From Kitasatospora sp. MAP12-44 (lineage in GTDB: Bacteria; Actinomycetota; Actinomycetes; Streptomycetales; Streptomycetaceae): DNA of 64,000 nucleotides. The notes below the pieces were generated by a model that was given only the letters and a program-made list of their open reading frames with translations, had not been told where the DNA came from and did no database searches. The translations under genes were made by a program, and so were the position numbers. Shown in pieces: positions 1-8,673 of the stretch (positions are counted from its first letter, which is position 1; every line of letters begins with the position of its first letter). The stretch covers positions 1 to 64,000 of the forward strand of contig NZ_JARZAE010000001.1 in NCBI RefSeq assembly GCF_029892095.1, given 5' to 3'.

Positions 1-1
1 A

Positions 2-853
2 GAGAACAATAATTACCCGTTGGGAAAGTGGTTGTCGGAGCGCCGTACCGAGAATGCGGCCGGTGAGCTGGCGACATGGCGGGTCGAGCAGTTGGACGGC
101 TTCGGGATGATCTGGTCCGTCTCCGACGCCCGGTTCGAGGCCGGCCTCGACTGGGCCCGCGTGTGGGCGAAGGGCCACGGCGGCAGCCTGGCGGCACCCG
201 CTCGGGCCTCCGTCGGCGGCTACGCGATCGGCACGTGGCTCTCGGAGCTGAGGGCCGCGGCGCAGGTGCCGGCCGGGGAGCCAGGGGCACTCGCCCCGGA
301 GCGGCGGGCCGCGCTCGAGGAGATCGACCCCTGGTGGTGCCCGAGTTGGCCCATTGTGTGGCAGCGCACCTACGCGGTCGCCAGGCAGTGGTGGCTGGAG
401 ACCGACGGGCAGGTCGACTGGACCGCGCTGCCTCAGGACACGGTGTTCGAGGGGGAGCAGCTCGGCCGGTGGGTGCTCGCGCAGCGGGCCGGGTGGCCGA
501 CTCTGGAGGAGGACCAGCGGGACCTGCTGGCGGCGATCGGGATCGAGGAGGACCAGGAGCTGGTGGCCGCGAAGCAGGCCGCCGAGGCGAAGCCGACGGT
601 GTCCCGCACCGACCGGTTCCAGCAGGGTCTGGCGGCGCTGGCGCAGTTCGTGGAGCGGGAGCGCCACGCCAACGTCCGTCGCCCGCACAAGGAGCAGCTG
701 GAGACGGTGGAGGCCGGGTCCGGAGGTGAGGACCAGGTCGTGGTGTCACAGGTAGCGCTGGGCACCTGGCTCAACAATCAGAAGGCCCGACGGTCCAAGT
801 TGACGCCGGGTCAGCTCGCGCAGCTCGCCGAGTTCGGGGTGGAGTGGGCGTAG
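2..853 (+). CDS. 3' part of a helicase-associated-domain protein, cut by the window edge
   Basis: The frame is open from base 2, so the TTG at 20 is not a real start and the 5' part lies outside the window. Tryptophan-rich units of about 65-70 residues (GKWLSERR, GTWLSELR, GRWVLAQR, GTWLNNQK) are helicase-associated domains, found behind the motor domain of DEAD/DEAH helicases. Such helicases are common near the ends of Streptomyces linear replicons. The natural end (EFGVEWA, stop at 851-853) is present. About four in five residues match the fragment at 6.0-6.55 kb, so the two are paralogues. The helicase motor itself is not visible here. Confidence 0.8.
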   Translation, partial: ENNNYPLGKWLSERRTENAAGELATWRVEQLDGFGMIWSVSDARFEAGLDWARVWAKGHGGSLAAPARASVGGYAIGTWLSELRAAAQVPAGEPGALAPERRAALEEIDPWWCPSWPIVWQRTYAVARQWWLETDGQVDWTALPQDTVFEGEQLGRWVLAQRAGWPTLEEDQRDLLAAIGIEEDQELVAAKQAAEAKPTVSRTDRFQQGLAALAQFVERERHANVRRPHKEQLETVEAGSGGEDQVVVSQVALGTWLNNQKARRSKLTPGQLAQLAEFGVEWA

Positions 854-1013
854 TTGGGCGACGTCGTGGTCGCCGACGTGGTGGTGGCGGCAAGGTACGT
901 ACTCGGGCGGGTCCGGCCCTGGATCGGCGGGGCTGTCCCCGGCGCGGAATCGCCTGTTGACGTGCCGAGACACCGTATTGGCATCGCCTCGATCGGCCTC
1001 GGTCCTCACAGTT

Positions 1014-1586
1014 TCAGCTGTTGAGGTTCTCGTTGCGGATCATGCGGCGGAGGCTGGTGCGGGCGGCGGTCAGGTCGTCTTCCAGGGTGGTGACGCGTTC
1101 TTGGAGTGCGGTGTTGTGGCTGGTGGCTTGTTGGAGTTGGTCGGCGAGTTGGTGGTTGTGGTGGGTGAGTTCGTCGACGCGGGCGGTGAGGTCGTGGGTG
1201 CTGAGGGCGTCGAGTTGGCGTCCGAGCTGGTGGCGTACGGCGGTGCGGGCCTGGTCGCGGTCTTGGCGTAGCTGCTTGATCTCCTGGCGGGCGAGTTCGA
1301 GCTCGGTGCGCGGTGCGGCTGTGGTGGAGGGGGCCGGGGTGGTTGCCGGTTGGGTGGGGATTGCTCTGGCGGCTTGGCGGTGCTGGGCGGCTTGGATGTG
1401 GGGGCGGATGGGGTCGGTGTAGGTGAGCCAGGTGGAGACGCGGGCGGTGCGGGCCACGGTGGTGTGGGTGACGGGGTGGTTGTCGCGTTCGAGGGTGGTG
1501 ATGGCGTCGAGGGCGCGCTGGCGCTTGTCGGCGCTGATGCGGGCGCGGGCCTGGGCGAGGGGGGCTGGGTTGCCGTGGGGGTTCAC
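1014..1586 (-). CDS. tnpC: TnpC-like accessory protein (DUF6262 family) of a Tn554-type transposon
   Basis: This is a 190-residue protein with an N-terminal DNA-binding-like region (VARTARVSTWLTY, around residues 44-56) and a long C-terminal coiled coil (about 95-185). That layout is typical of DUF6262 proteins, which accompany the two tyrosine recombinases of Tn554-like elements and influence transposition. The GTG start at 1586 overlaps the stop of the upstream recombinase in a GTGA, so the genes are translationally coupled. The gene is last in a three-gene leftward operon. Family assignment rests on layout and context as well as sequence. Confidence 0.78.
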   Translation of the reverse strand: MNPHGNPAPLAQARARISADKRQRALDAITTLERDNHPVTHTTVARTARVSTWLTYTDPIRPHIQAAQHRQAARAIPTQPATTPAPSTTAAPRTELELARQEIKQLRQDRDQARTAVRHQLGRQLDALSTHDLTARVDELTHHNHQLADQLQQATSHNTALQERVTTLEDDLTAARTSLRRMIRNENLNS

Positions 1587-4141
1587 TGCGGTCCGGTGGG
1601 GGTGTGGTTGACGACGGTCAGGGGCAGGAGTTGGCGGGGTGTGCCCGCTCTGGCCCGGCGCAGGACGGTGCTGGCTTCTTCGAGTTCGGCGCGTTCGTGG
1701 GCGGGCATGGCGGCGAGGTACCTGTTCATGCGGGTGACGACCTGTTCGAAGGCGGTGATCTGGGCGGTGAAGGCGGTGACGACGAATTCGGCGGCGTCCA
1801 TCGCGAGGGCGGTTTCGCGGTCAGCGCGTAGTTCGTTGATGTGCTGTTCGATGGCAGGCAGGTATGAGGGGTCGGGGCGGTAGAAGCCGCAGCCGGCGCA
1901 CTGGAAGCGGATCGGGCAGGAGCTGCCGCCGGCTTTGACGTTGCTGGGTTCGGTGCAGCCGCCGTAGGGGACGGCGACCTGGCGCAGTTGGTAGGCAGTG
2001 GTGGAGGCGGGGGCGGCCTGTCCGTGGCGGTCGACGACGTGGGCGCTGAGGGCGGTGACGGCGGCTTGCTTTCGCTTCAGGGAGACGTGGTAGTAGCGCT
2101 GGGTCATGGCGATGGACTTGTGGTCCATGAGCTCGCGCAGGACATCGACGGGGGTGCCGGCGTCAGCGTGGCGCTGGGCGTAGGAGTGGCGGAAGGCGTA
2201 GGGGTAGATGAGGGTGCGGTCGAAGGGCAGCGGGGTGCCGTGGGCGTCGACGCCCTCGGCGTCGAGCCGGGGGATGGAGGCGACCCACAGGCGCAGGGTC
2301 TCGCTGATGTAGCTGGAGGAGAGGTGGCCGGTCGGGCTTTTGTCGGTGAGGGCGGGGAAGAGGAAGCCGTCACCCGAGGCGGGCAGGTCGAGGTGGTTGC
2401 GGCGTTCTTGCCATTCGCGGATGGCCTGGGCGGTGGTGGCGGTGATGGGCAGGCGGCGCCGGTGGCGGCGGCGTTTGTGGTTGTCCCAGATGAGGGAGGT
2501 CTGGCCGCGGTCGGTCTCCAGACAGTCGCGGGATAGTGAGGCGACTTCCAGTGGCCTGCGGCCGGTGTCGCGCAGGACGGTGTAGACGGTGCGGTAGAGC
2601 AGGTGGAGGTCGGCTTCGGGGATGTCGCGGCGGCCTGTGACGTCGCCGTGGCCGATGGTGTCGAGGCGGGCGTCGAGTTGGCGGATGACCGATTCGGGGA
2701 TGGCCTTGCCGATCTCGTCCTCGTTCTCGTCGTCGCGGCCGACGGTGTGGTGGACGGCATCTCTGCTGAAGGTCCCGGCGAGGTCGTCCAGGATGTCGGC
2801 GCGCCGCCCGTAGTCGATGAGCTGGAAGAAGCGGCCGGTGAGGGCGTTGCGGTGGGCGGAGCTGTAGGGGGTGCCGTCGAGTTTGAGGGCGGTGCGGAAG
2901 GCGTCGATGACGGCGCTCACATCGGCGAAGCGCAGGGTGGTCGGGTCGTGGCCGGCTCCCGGGCGCTGGGCCAGCGCCCGGGAGGCGATGGTGGTGGCGC
3001 GCAGGGTGCGGGTGAAGTCGTCGGTGCGGGGGCGTTCGGTGCTCGCCCAGAAGCGCAGCAGGCGGCGCAGCCAGGTCTGGTGGATGCTCTGGGCGAGGTC
3101 GATGGTGGCGTGGAGTTGGCGGGGGGCTTGGCCGCTGACGGCCCGTAGGCCGATTCTGCGCAGGTCGAGGATGTCCTCGTTGGGGGCCTGGCCGGTGAAG
3201 TCGTCGAAGGCGGTGCGAAGCGCGGTGTGGACGTGCTTGAGGGTGCGCTGGTAGGCGGCGTCCTTGGGGGCTGAGAGGGGGCGGGGTTCGTCGCAGAGCA
3301 GGGTGGTGGCGTCGGTGTGGTCGCGGACCAGGCTGCGGACGCTGCTCGGGTTCAAGACGTGGGCCCACTGGTCGGCCTGCTGCAGGGCGTAGAGGACTTC
3401 GCGGCGCACCAGGTCGGCCAGGGGCACGAGGCTGAACTGGTGGGCGGCAGTGTAGGGCGGCTGGTTCTTGGCCCATGTGGCGGCCGGGGTGCGGGTGGTT
3501 CGGTTGTCGCGGGTCCACAGGCGGGAGTGGAAGCCGCACAGCCCTCCGGCGGTGAAGGCGTGGCTGGGGCAGGCCGGCACCAGGCAGGGGATCTCGTCGG
3601 TGAAGGGGATGGCGATGTGGCTCCACCAGCGGTCCTCGTTGCCGCGGCGCTGGTGGTAGTGCCAGGTGCTGTAGTGCGTGCAGCACAGGTTGCGGCAGTG
3701 TTTGGGGCGCACGCACCGCACGCCGTCTCGGGTGACTGCGCAGCGGGCGGTTGTCAGGCCGTTGGGGGCCTTGTCGCGTTGGGGCACGTAGGTGGCGGCG
3801 AACTCCTCGGCCGCCAGGCCGGATGCCTTGTGGCGGTCGGTGCACATGGCGCAGAAGACGTTGCGGGCGTTGACGGTGAGGTCGCAGGCGGCTGTGCGGC
3901 AGACGGATGCGGTGGTGCGGGGGTTGTCGAGTTGGCCGGTGAACAGCCAGTGCTCTGGGTCCCACTCCCCTGCCCGCCACACGGGGTCCGTGTGCTCGGT
4001 GAGCCAGGCGGCCCAGGCGGCCGGGTCCGCTCCGCGCGGGAGCACCGCCCGGTCCGGGGCGGGCCTCGATACCGGTAGAGGCGGCGCGTCCGGCCGGATC
4101 GGCAGGAGGTACAGCTGCTCGGCGGCGGGCGGTGGTGTCAC
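1583..4141 (-). CDS. tnpB: Tyrosine recombinase TnpB of a Tn554-type transposon
   Basis: A large site-specific recombinase of 852 residues. The GTG at 4141 is chosen because it overlaps the tnpA stop in a GTGA; the longer frame to 4285 runs inside tnpA. The N-terminal third has Cys/His pairs resembling a zinc-binding region (CRTAACD, FCAMC). The catalytic domain in the second half shows the tyrosine-recombinase signature: an Arg box (DTGRRPLEVASLSRD), AFRHSYAQRHADAG, LMDHKSIAMTQRYYHV with the final Tyr, and a C-terminal Cys cluster (QCAGCGFYRP). Its size and place between a small recombinase and a DUF6262 protein fit Tn554 TnpB. Confidence 0.85.
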   Translation of the reverse strand: MTPPPAAEQLYLLPIRPDAPPLPVSRPAPDRAVLPRGADPAAWAAWLTEHTDPVWRAGEWDPEHWLFTGQLDNPRTTASVCRTAACDLTVNARNVFCAMCTDRHKASGLAAEEFAATYVPQRDKAPNGLTTARCAVTRDGVRCVRPKHCRNLCCTHYSTWHYHQRRGNEDRWWSHIAIPFTDEIPCLVPACPSHAFTAGGLCGFHSRLWTRDNRTTRTPAATWAKNQPPYTAAHQFSLVPLADLVRREVLYALQQADQWAHVLNPSSVRSLVRDHTDATTLLCDEPRPLSAPKDAAYQRTLKHVHTALRTAFDDFTGQAPNEDILDLRRIGLRAVSGQAPRQLHATIDLAQSIHQTWLRRLLRFWASTERPRTDDFTRTLRATTIASRALAQRPGAGHDPTTLRFADVSAVIDAFRTALKLDGTPYSSAHRNALTGRFFQLIDYGRRADILDDLAGTFSRDAVHHTVGRDDENEDEIGKAIPESVIRQLDARLDTIGHGDVTGRRDIPEADLHLLYRTVYTVLRDTGRRPLEVASLSRDCLETDRGQTSLIWDNHKRRRHRRRLPITATTAQAIREWQERRNHLDLPASGDGFLFPALTDKSPTGHLSSSYISETLRLWVASIPRLDAEGVDAHGTPLPFDRTLIYPYAFRHSYAQRHADAGTPVDVLRELMDHKSIAMTQRYYHVSLKRKQAAVTALSAHVVDRHGQAAPASTTAYQLRQVAVPYGGCTEPSNVKAGGSSCPIRFQCAGCGFYRPDPSYLPAIEQHINELRADRETALAMDAAEFVVTAFTAQITAFEQVVTRMNRYLAAMPAHERAELEEASTVLRRARAGTPRQLLPLTVVNHTPTGPQ

Positions 4142-5295
4142 TGGTGCTCCCGGAGGGCTTCGAGGCGTTCGACCGCGGCGCGGGTCTCGGTGTCGTCGAC
4201 GTGGCGGTAGCGCTCCATCGACAGCGGGGAGACGTGGCCGAGCAGGTACTGCACGACATCGCGGTCCACGCCGTCGCGAAGCCACGTGGTCGCGGCGGAG
4301 TGGCGCAGCATGTGCGGGCGCGCGGGGTGGCGGGCGGCGCGGGCGAGGCGGTCGAACATGTCCTTGGTGTTGGGGTAGGACATCGCCCGCCCGAGCGGTG
4401 GCCGGAACAGGTTCACGAACACCATGTCGCCGTCGGCGGCCTGGGGCACTGCGTCGCGCTCGTACCTGTAGTCGGTGTAGAGGGCGGTCAGGTCCGCGGT
4501 GACGGGGATCGTGCGGGGCTTGCGGGCCTTGGCCAGTGCCCGGTTAGGGTTGTCGGTGCGCCGGTGGATGTGAATGTGCGGGCCGTTGGTGGTGCAGCCG
4601 AGCGCGCGGGAGGAGGCGAGCAGGTGCATGTCCTGGCGGCGCAGCCCGAGCCCTTCACCGATCCGCACCCCGGTACAGGCGAGTAGGGCGATCAGGAACC
4701 GGTCCCGGGCCCGGGCGGCGATGCTGATCATGTGGGCGATCTGATCGGGGGTCAGGTTCTCGTAGCCGGGCTCGGTTATCCGGAAGCGGAACGCGGACGC
4801 ACCCACGGTGCGGAACTGGTCTCCCTCCCCCGCGTCATAGCTGGCGGGGACGTGGACCAGGTACTTGGGCTGTGACAGCAGGCCGGCCACTCGGGGGGCG
4901 ACCCAGCCGTTCGCGACACAGAACCGCAGGAAAGCGGCGATGGCCGTCATCACCGCGTTCGCCGTGTTCTGGGATCGGAAGACCGGCCTGTCCTGCCGCG
5001 GGCCACCGCCGCGGGGCGGCAACGGCTCGGTCACCAGCCACCGCTGGAAGCCCGACAGGGACAGGAAACTCGGAGCCCGCCAATCCAGCCGGCTCCCGGC
5101 GCAGTGGTTCAGGTACAGCGCGATGCGGCTGGCGTAGGCGCGTTCGGTGTTCGGTGACAGCCCACGGGAGCGGAGCGAGGCGATGAACGCCGTCGCCTCC
5201 AGATGCAGTTCCAACGTCGCACTGTCCGCGACCACCCACCGCACCGTGCCGGTGGCCGGGTCGATCGCCCGCTCCGCCGTGAACCATGGATCCAT
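4138..5295 (-). CDS. tnpA: Tyrosine recombinase TnpA of a Tn554-type transposon
   Basis: A 385-residue integrase-type recombinase. Residues about 30-130 form the SAM-like core-binding domain (RGLSPNTERAYASRIALYL). The catalytic set is complete: Arg211 in TGVRIGEGLGLR, His328 and Arg331 in HMLRHSAAT, His354 in LLGHVSP and the nucleophile Tyr363 in MERYRHV. ATG 5295 opens the three-gene operon tnpA-tnpB-tnpC. Tn554-type elements use two recombinases plus TnpC, insert at preferred sites and lack terminal inverted repeats. About 180 bases without a gene lie upstream, up to the helicase fragment, and probably hold the promoter and element end. Confidence 0.87.
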   Translation of the reverse strand: MDPWFTAERAIDPATGTVRWVVADSATLELHLEATAFIASLRSRGLSPNTERAYASRIALYLNHCAGSRLDWRAPSFLSLSGFQRWLVTEPLPPRGGGPRQDRPVFRSQNTANAVMTAIAAFLRFCVANGWVAPRVAGLLSQPKYLVHVPASYDAGEGDQFRTVGASAFRFRITEPGYENLTPDQIAHMISIAARARDRFLIALLACTGVRIGEGLGLRRQDMHLLASSRALGCTTNGPHIHIHRRTDNPNRALAKARKPRTIPVTADLTALYTDYRYERDAVPQAADGDMVFVNLFRPPLGRAMSYPNTKDMFDRLARAARHPARPHMLRHSAATTWLRDGVDRDVVQYLLGHVSPLSMERYRHVDDTETRAAVERLEALREHQ

Positions 5296-5477
5296 GCCGG
5301 GACCCTAGCCACCGCTGCCCTACTCAGCCGGTGGTTGACCGGGGTGTTCATCCCCGCAGGTGACATCCACACCAAACGTGCCTCACGCGCCGGCAGAGCC
5401 CTGTACCGGCACCCATCACCGCAGCTCAGCCCCAGACCAAACGTCACCAACGCCAAGGCCAGCTCTAGATAATATCG

Positions 5478-6626
5478 ATGCCGAATGCGGATTCGGTGCT
5501 TCTCCAGGGCAGGGGCAGCATGGTCGATATCGTCCAGGCCATCGGCCGGGCCCTGCGGATGAAGCCCGGCGAGGGAAAGACCGCGAGCCTGATCGTGCCG
5601 GTCTTCCTCAAGGCCGGGGAGCAGCCCGGGGACATCCTGGAGTCGGACAGCTACGGTCCGCTTGTTCGAATCTTGTCGGCCTTGAGGTCACACGACGCCC
5701 GGGTGGTGGAGGCCCTGGCGGTGCCGCAGAAGTCGGGTAGGCGGACCACCGGGCGCGGTGCCGAGGCGGCTGCCTTGCCTGGTGAGGGTGGGTCAGGGGA
5801 TGGTGGGGCGGGGGCGTTCACGCTGCCGGTGCGGTTCCAGGTGCCGGTCGATGCGGACGTGTTGGCGCTGTTCGTCTCCTCGCGGGTGCTGACGAGTGAG
5901 AGTCAGTTCTGGCGTGAGGGGATCGGCCATGCCCGGCGGTGGTTCGACGAGACCGGCGGACTCGATGTTCCCTATTCTGCGATGGTCGGCGAGTCGGGTA
6001 ATTTCCCGCTCGGAAAATGGCTCTCGGACCGGCGTACCGAGCATTCAAGCGGTGAACTGGCACGACACCGGGTGATGATGCTCGATGACCTTGGGATGAT
6101 CTGGTCCGTCAGCGATGCGCGGTTCGAGGCTGGCCTCGACTGGGCGCGCGTCTGGGCGAAGGGCCACGGTGGCTCTCTGGCCTGCCCAGCACGGGCATCG
6201 GTGGGTGGCTATGCGATTGGCACGTGGTTGTCAGAACTGCGTTCAGCGGCCCAGGTGCCGGTGGGCGAAGCGGGGGCTCTCACCCCGCGGCGGCGGGCCG
6301 CGTTGGAGGAGATCGACCCGTGGTGGTGCCCGGCGTGGCCGATCGTGTGGCAGCGCACCTACGCGGTCGCCCGGCAGTGGTGGCTGGAGTCCGACGGCTG
6401 CGTCGACTGGACCGTGCTGCCGGTGGACACGGTGTTCGAGGGCGAGCAGCTCGGCCGGTGGGCGAAGGCGCAGCGGGCCGGCTGGGCCGAGCTCGACCAG
6501 GAGCAGCAGGACCTGCTGTCAGCGATCGGCATCGAGGAGGACCAGGAGCTCGCCGCCGCGCGGGCGGCGGCTTGTCGCGCAGCAGTCGGCTGCGGTCGAG
6601 TTCGGCGGCGAGTTCCGCCGCGATGA
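5478..6626 (+). pseudogene. Truncated helicase: end of the motor domain plus helicase-associated repeats
   Basis: The frame opens with helicase motif VI (VDIVQAIGRALRMKPGEG), so all earlier motifs (Walker A, DEAH) are missing. An in-frame stop (TAG, 5466-5468) lies just upstream. Helicase-associated units follow (GKWLSDRR, GTWLSELR, GRWAKAQR). Homology with the fragment at the left edge ends near 6553-6566 (EEDQEL). After that the frame runs through antisense sequence of another gene fragment and ends in low-complexity Arg-rich residues. Both ends are lost, so it should not be functional. The transposon lies directly upstream. Confidence 0.75.
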
Positions 6627-6925
6627 GCCCTGCGTCCGTGGCCCGCTCGATCAGGTCCTGGAGTGGTTTGTTGAGGGCCAGACGCTCGGCAAGGACGTGC
6701 TCCAGGGCGAACAGGGAATGCGCGACGGCGACGGTGGCGAACTCGTACCGGTAGTAGGAGTGCCGGATGAGCTCGCGAGAGGTTTCCATCGCGCTCATGA
6801 CATACATCGACGCGTCGCCGGGCAGAACCAGGTCGGCAACCAGGGCGTGCATGCCCGCATAGTCGAGAACGACGTCGTGGGCGCGCGGGTCCGGTACTGA
6901 CAGAGGGAGCGGGCCGGGCGACGGC
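6570..6925 (-). pseudogene. Internal fragment of an unrecognised conserved protein
   Basis: A leftward frame of about 118 residues reads like a real protein: VPDPRAHDVVLDYAGMHAL, DLVLPGDASMYVMSAMETS, HSYYRYEFATVAVAHSLFAL, then DLIERATDAGLIAAELA. It is fused to unrelated sequence at both ends: an odd N-terminal stretch above about 6925 and antisense helicase sequence below about 6570. I do not recognise the family. The join near 6566-6575 marks a rearrangement breakpoint. Confidence 0.45.
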
Positions 6926-7274
6926 GACAGGGTATTCACCAGAGCAGTCTTGCCACCTGCAGGCTGTCGAGGCCATCGGATTTGCCCGGGGTGGCGTTTG
7001 GCGACCCGGACGTTCGACGCCATGCTCGACATCGCGGACTACCAGGCCATCGGCAACGAAGGCTCGGCGGCGGGCGGGCCGCCACATGTTCGCCCGCCAG
7101 GAGCTGTCCGCAGCCCGACCGGCTGGGGCGTCACAGGCACCGGAATACGCCGCCGCGTGCTCCATCTCGCACCGGGCGGATAGCAGGGCGTGGAGCGAGG
7201 TCGATCAGAAGCCCTCGGGCGGGGCGGCGCAGTCGACGTCCTCTCAGGGGCAGCACCGTATCGCCTGGGGTGTT

Positions 7275-7505
7275 TCATGTCGCTGCGAAGGCCGCCCAGG
7301 GGGGTGGAAATCCCTGTTCGGCTGCCTGGCGGCCTTTCAGCACCTCGACCATCGCGCCATACCGGCACTCGTCCAGCAGGCCCTTGAAGGGCCCATTCTG
7401 GAGGTCGGATTTCGTGAGAGATTGCCCGCTTTGCCGGAATTTCAATTTGATCTTGCCTTGCGGGCAGCTCGCGCCAACGTGAGATCCGAGCCAATAGATG
7501 CGCGC
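7275..7505 (-). pseudogene. C-terminal fragment of an unrecognised protein, no start codon
   Basis: A leftward frame without a usable start reads RIYWLGSHVGASCPQGKIK, then KFRQSGQSLTKSDLQNGPFK, then GLLDECRYGAMVEVL and ends EQGFPPPWAAFAAT before the stop at 7275-7277. Its residue mix is balanced, unlike the Arg/Pro-rich shadow frames around it. An in-frame TGA lies just before it. I take it as the tail of a broken gene of unknown function. The rest of 6626-7647 shows no other supportable gene. Confidence 0.35.
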
Positions 7506-7647
7506 GGAGTGCAGCGTTCATAGCCACCGTCAGCCGGGCGGGAGAGTGGGCGTACTGCCGCCACTGCCCGATCGGAACGAGCGGTGGGGCCCGGACAGAT
7601 GCCCGGCCCCGCTGCTCGCCCTCTCAGAAGTCACCCCGACCAACCAG

Positions 7648-8673
7648 TCAGGGAGCCATAAGTTCTTCCAGGAGCGTCTCCAGCTCCTCTTCGGTACATC
7701 CAGCCCGAAGGGTCGCGGCCCAATCCACCGCGGTGGCCCCCAGTTGGCTGACTCGGCTGCGCGCGTCAGTCAACTGCGCCGAGGCGTCGGGACGCTGCTT
7801 CGGCACATCCGCCGGCGGAATCTCGCCCTCGTTGAGGGCTGGGGTGGAAACGCCGTTTCCACCCTCGGTCGAAGCATCTCGCGATCGCCGTGGTGGGGTG
7901 GAAACGGCGTTTCCACCTGCGGCCGTACGAAGGTTCCTGGGAGTGCGTCGCTCTTCCAGCGCCTCCTCGACTGCCTGGCCCTGCTGCTCCTGCGGCAGCC
8001 GCCCGGCGGCACGGGCGACCTCGACGGGGACTTCCTTTGCTTCAACGGCTTGTTGGAGCTCGGGTGTCAGGTTGAGGAGCGCCAGGCGCTGGGATACCCA
8101 GACGTGGGACTTGCCGAGGCGCTTGGCGACCTGTCGTTGCGAACCGTGGACAGTGACCAGCCGTTCGAGGGCCTTGGCTTGGTCGAGCGGTTCGATCTCG
8201 ACGTGCTGAACGGCAGCGACGAGAGCTGACTCCAGCATGTCGTCCGCGGTCTGCGCCTGGCTGTCGTCGATGTGGATGGGCAGGTCGTCGAGGCCCGCGA
8301 GGTTGGCGCCGGCCAGGCGTCGGTTTCCGTCGAGGACGACGTAGTCAGCGGCACCGATTCGGCCCTCTTGCTTGGGGTGCGCGTTCAGGAAGGCCGACCG
8401 GGTCACGACGGTCACCGGCTGGATGATGCCTCGGGCCTCGAGGCTGTCGGCCATCTCCTTGATCTCGGTGAGCGTCTCGCGGGGGTTGAACGGGTTGTGC
8501 GCGAGCTGGTCGAGTCGGGCCCGCCCAGTGGCCGCCGCCAGCGCAGTTTCGGCGTCCACGGGCCTTCCATCGAGGGCCGCGAGCGCTCGACCCCGCGCGC
8601 TGACGGGCTGCGGGGCAACCGCGTCGAAGGTGCTGGAGCCACCAAGCAGGGCGGCCTTGGAACGGCTGCTCAT
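7648..8673 (-). CDS. parB: ParB-type partition protein
   Basis: A 341-residue ParB/Spo0J-family protein that binds parS sites and works with ParA to partition the replicon. Visible parts are the N-terminal ParB box (NPFNPRETLTEI, residues 60-71), GNRRLAGA (116-123, the family's G-E/N-R-R motif) and the helix-turn-helix GSQRQVAKRLGKSHVWVSQR (about 177-196). ATG 8673 overlaps the parA stop. A linker near residues 250-280 contains GGNAVSTP and GGNGVSTP. These are encoded by two copies of a palindrome that also lies upstream of parA, so the DNA here is probably also ParB's binding site. Confidence 0.9.
   Translation of the reverse strand: MSSRSKAALLGGSSTFDAVAPQPVSARGRALAALDGRPVDAETALAAATGRARLDQLAHNPFNPRETLTEIKEMADSLEARGIIQPVTVVTRSAFLNAHPKQEGRIGAADYVVLDGNRRLAGANLAGLDDLPIHIDDSQAQTADDMLESALVAAVQHVEIEPLDQAKALERLVTVHGSQRQVAKRLGKSHVWVSQRLALLNLTPELQQAVEAKEVPVEVARAAGRLPQEQQGQAVEEALEERRTPRNLRTAAGGNAVSTPPRRSRDASTEGGNGVSTPALNEGEIPPADVPKQRPDASAQLTDARSRVSQLGATAVDWAATLRAGCTEEELETLLEELMAP
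7842..7864. promoter_or_regulatory. parS-like palindrome inside parB (site 1)
   Basis: Perfect 11-base arms, GGGTGGAAACG and CGTTTCCACCC, flank one central base. The core is the same as at 7897 and 9957. Centromere sites of ParB proteins are typically palindromes like this clustered near parAB. The site lies in frame within parB and encodes GGNGVSTP. Confidence 0.7.
7897..7917. promoter_or_regulatory. parS-like palindrome inside parB (site 2)
   Basis: Arms GGTGGAAACG and CGTTTCCACC around a central G. It differs from the other sites only in the centre base and lies 54 bases from site 1. It encodes GGNAVSTP in ParB. Confidence 0.7.

Larger units (their letters stand above)
1014..5295 (-). mobile_element. 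Tn554-type transposon core (tnpABC)
   Basis: Three overlapping genes encode two tyrosine recombinases and a DUF6262 protein, the standard Tn554 set. All three frames look intact, so the element may be active. The exact ends cannot be placed because the family lacks terminal inverted repeats. They should lie within 854-1013 and 5296-5477. A helicase-family gene ends just left of it and a truncated paralogue begins just right of it. Confidence 0.75.

Noticed and set aside
20..22. TTG start for the first gene
   Set aside because: The frame is open to base 2 and the residues before it align with the paralogue at 6.0 kb, so the gene begins outside the window.
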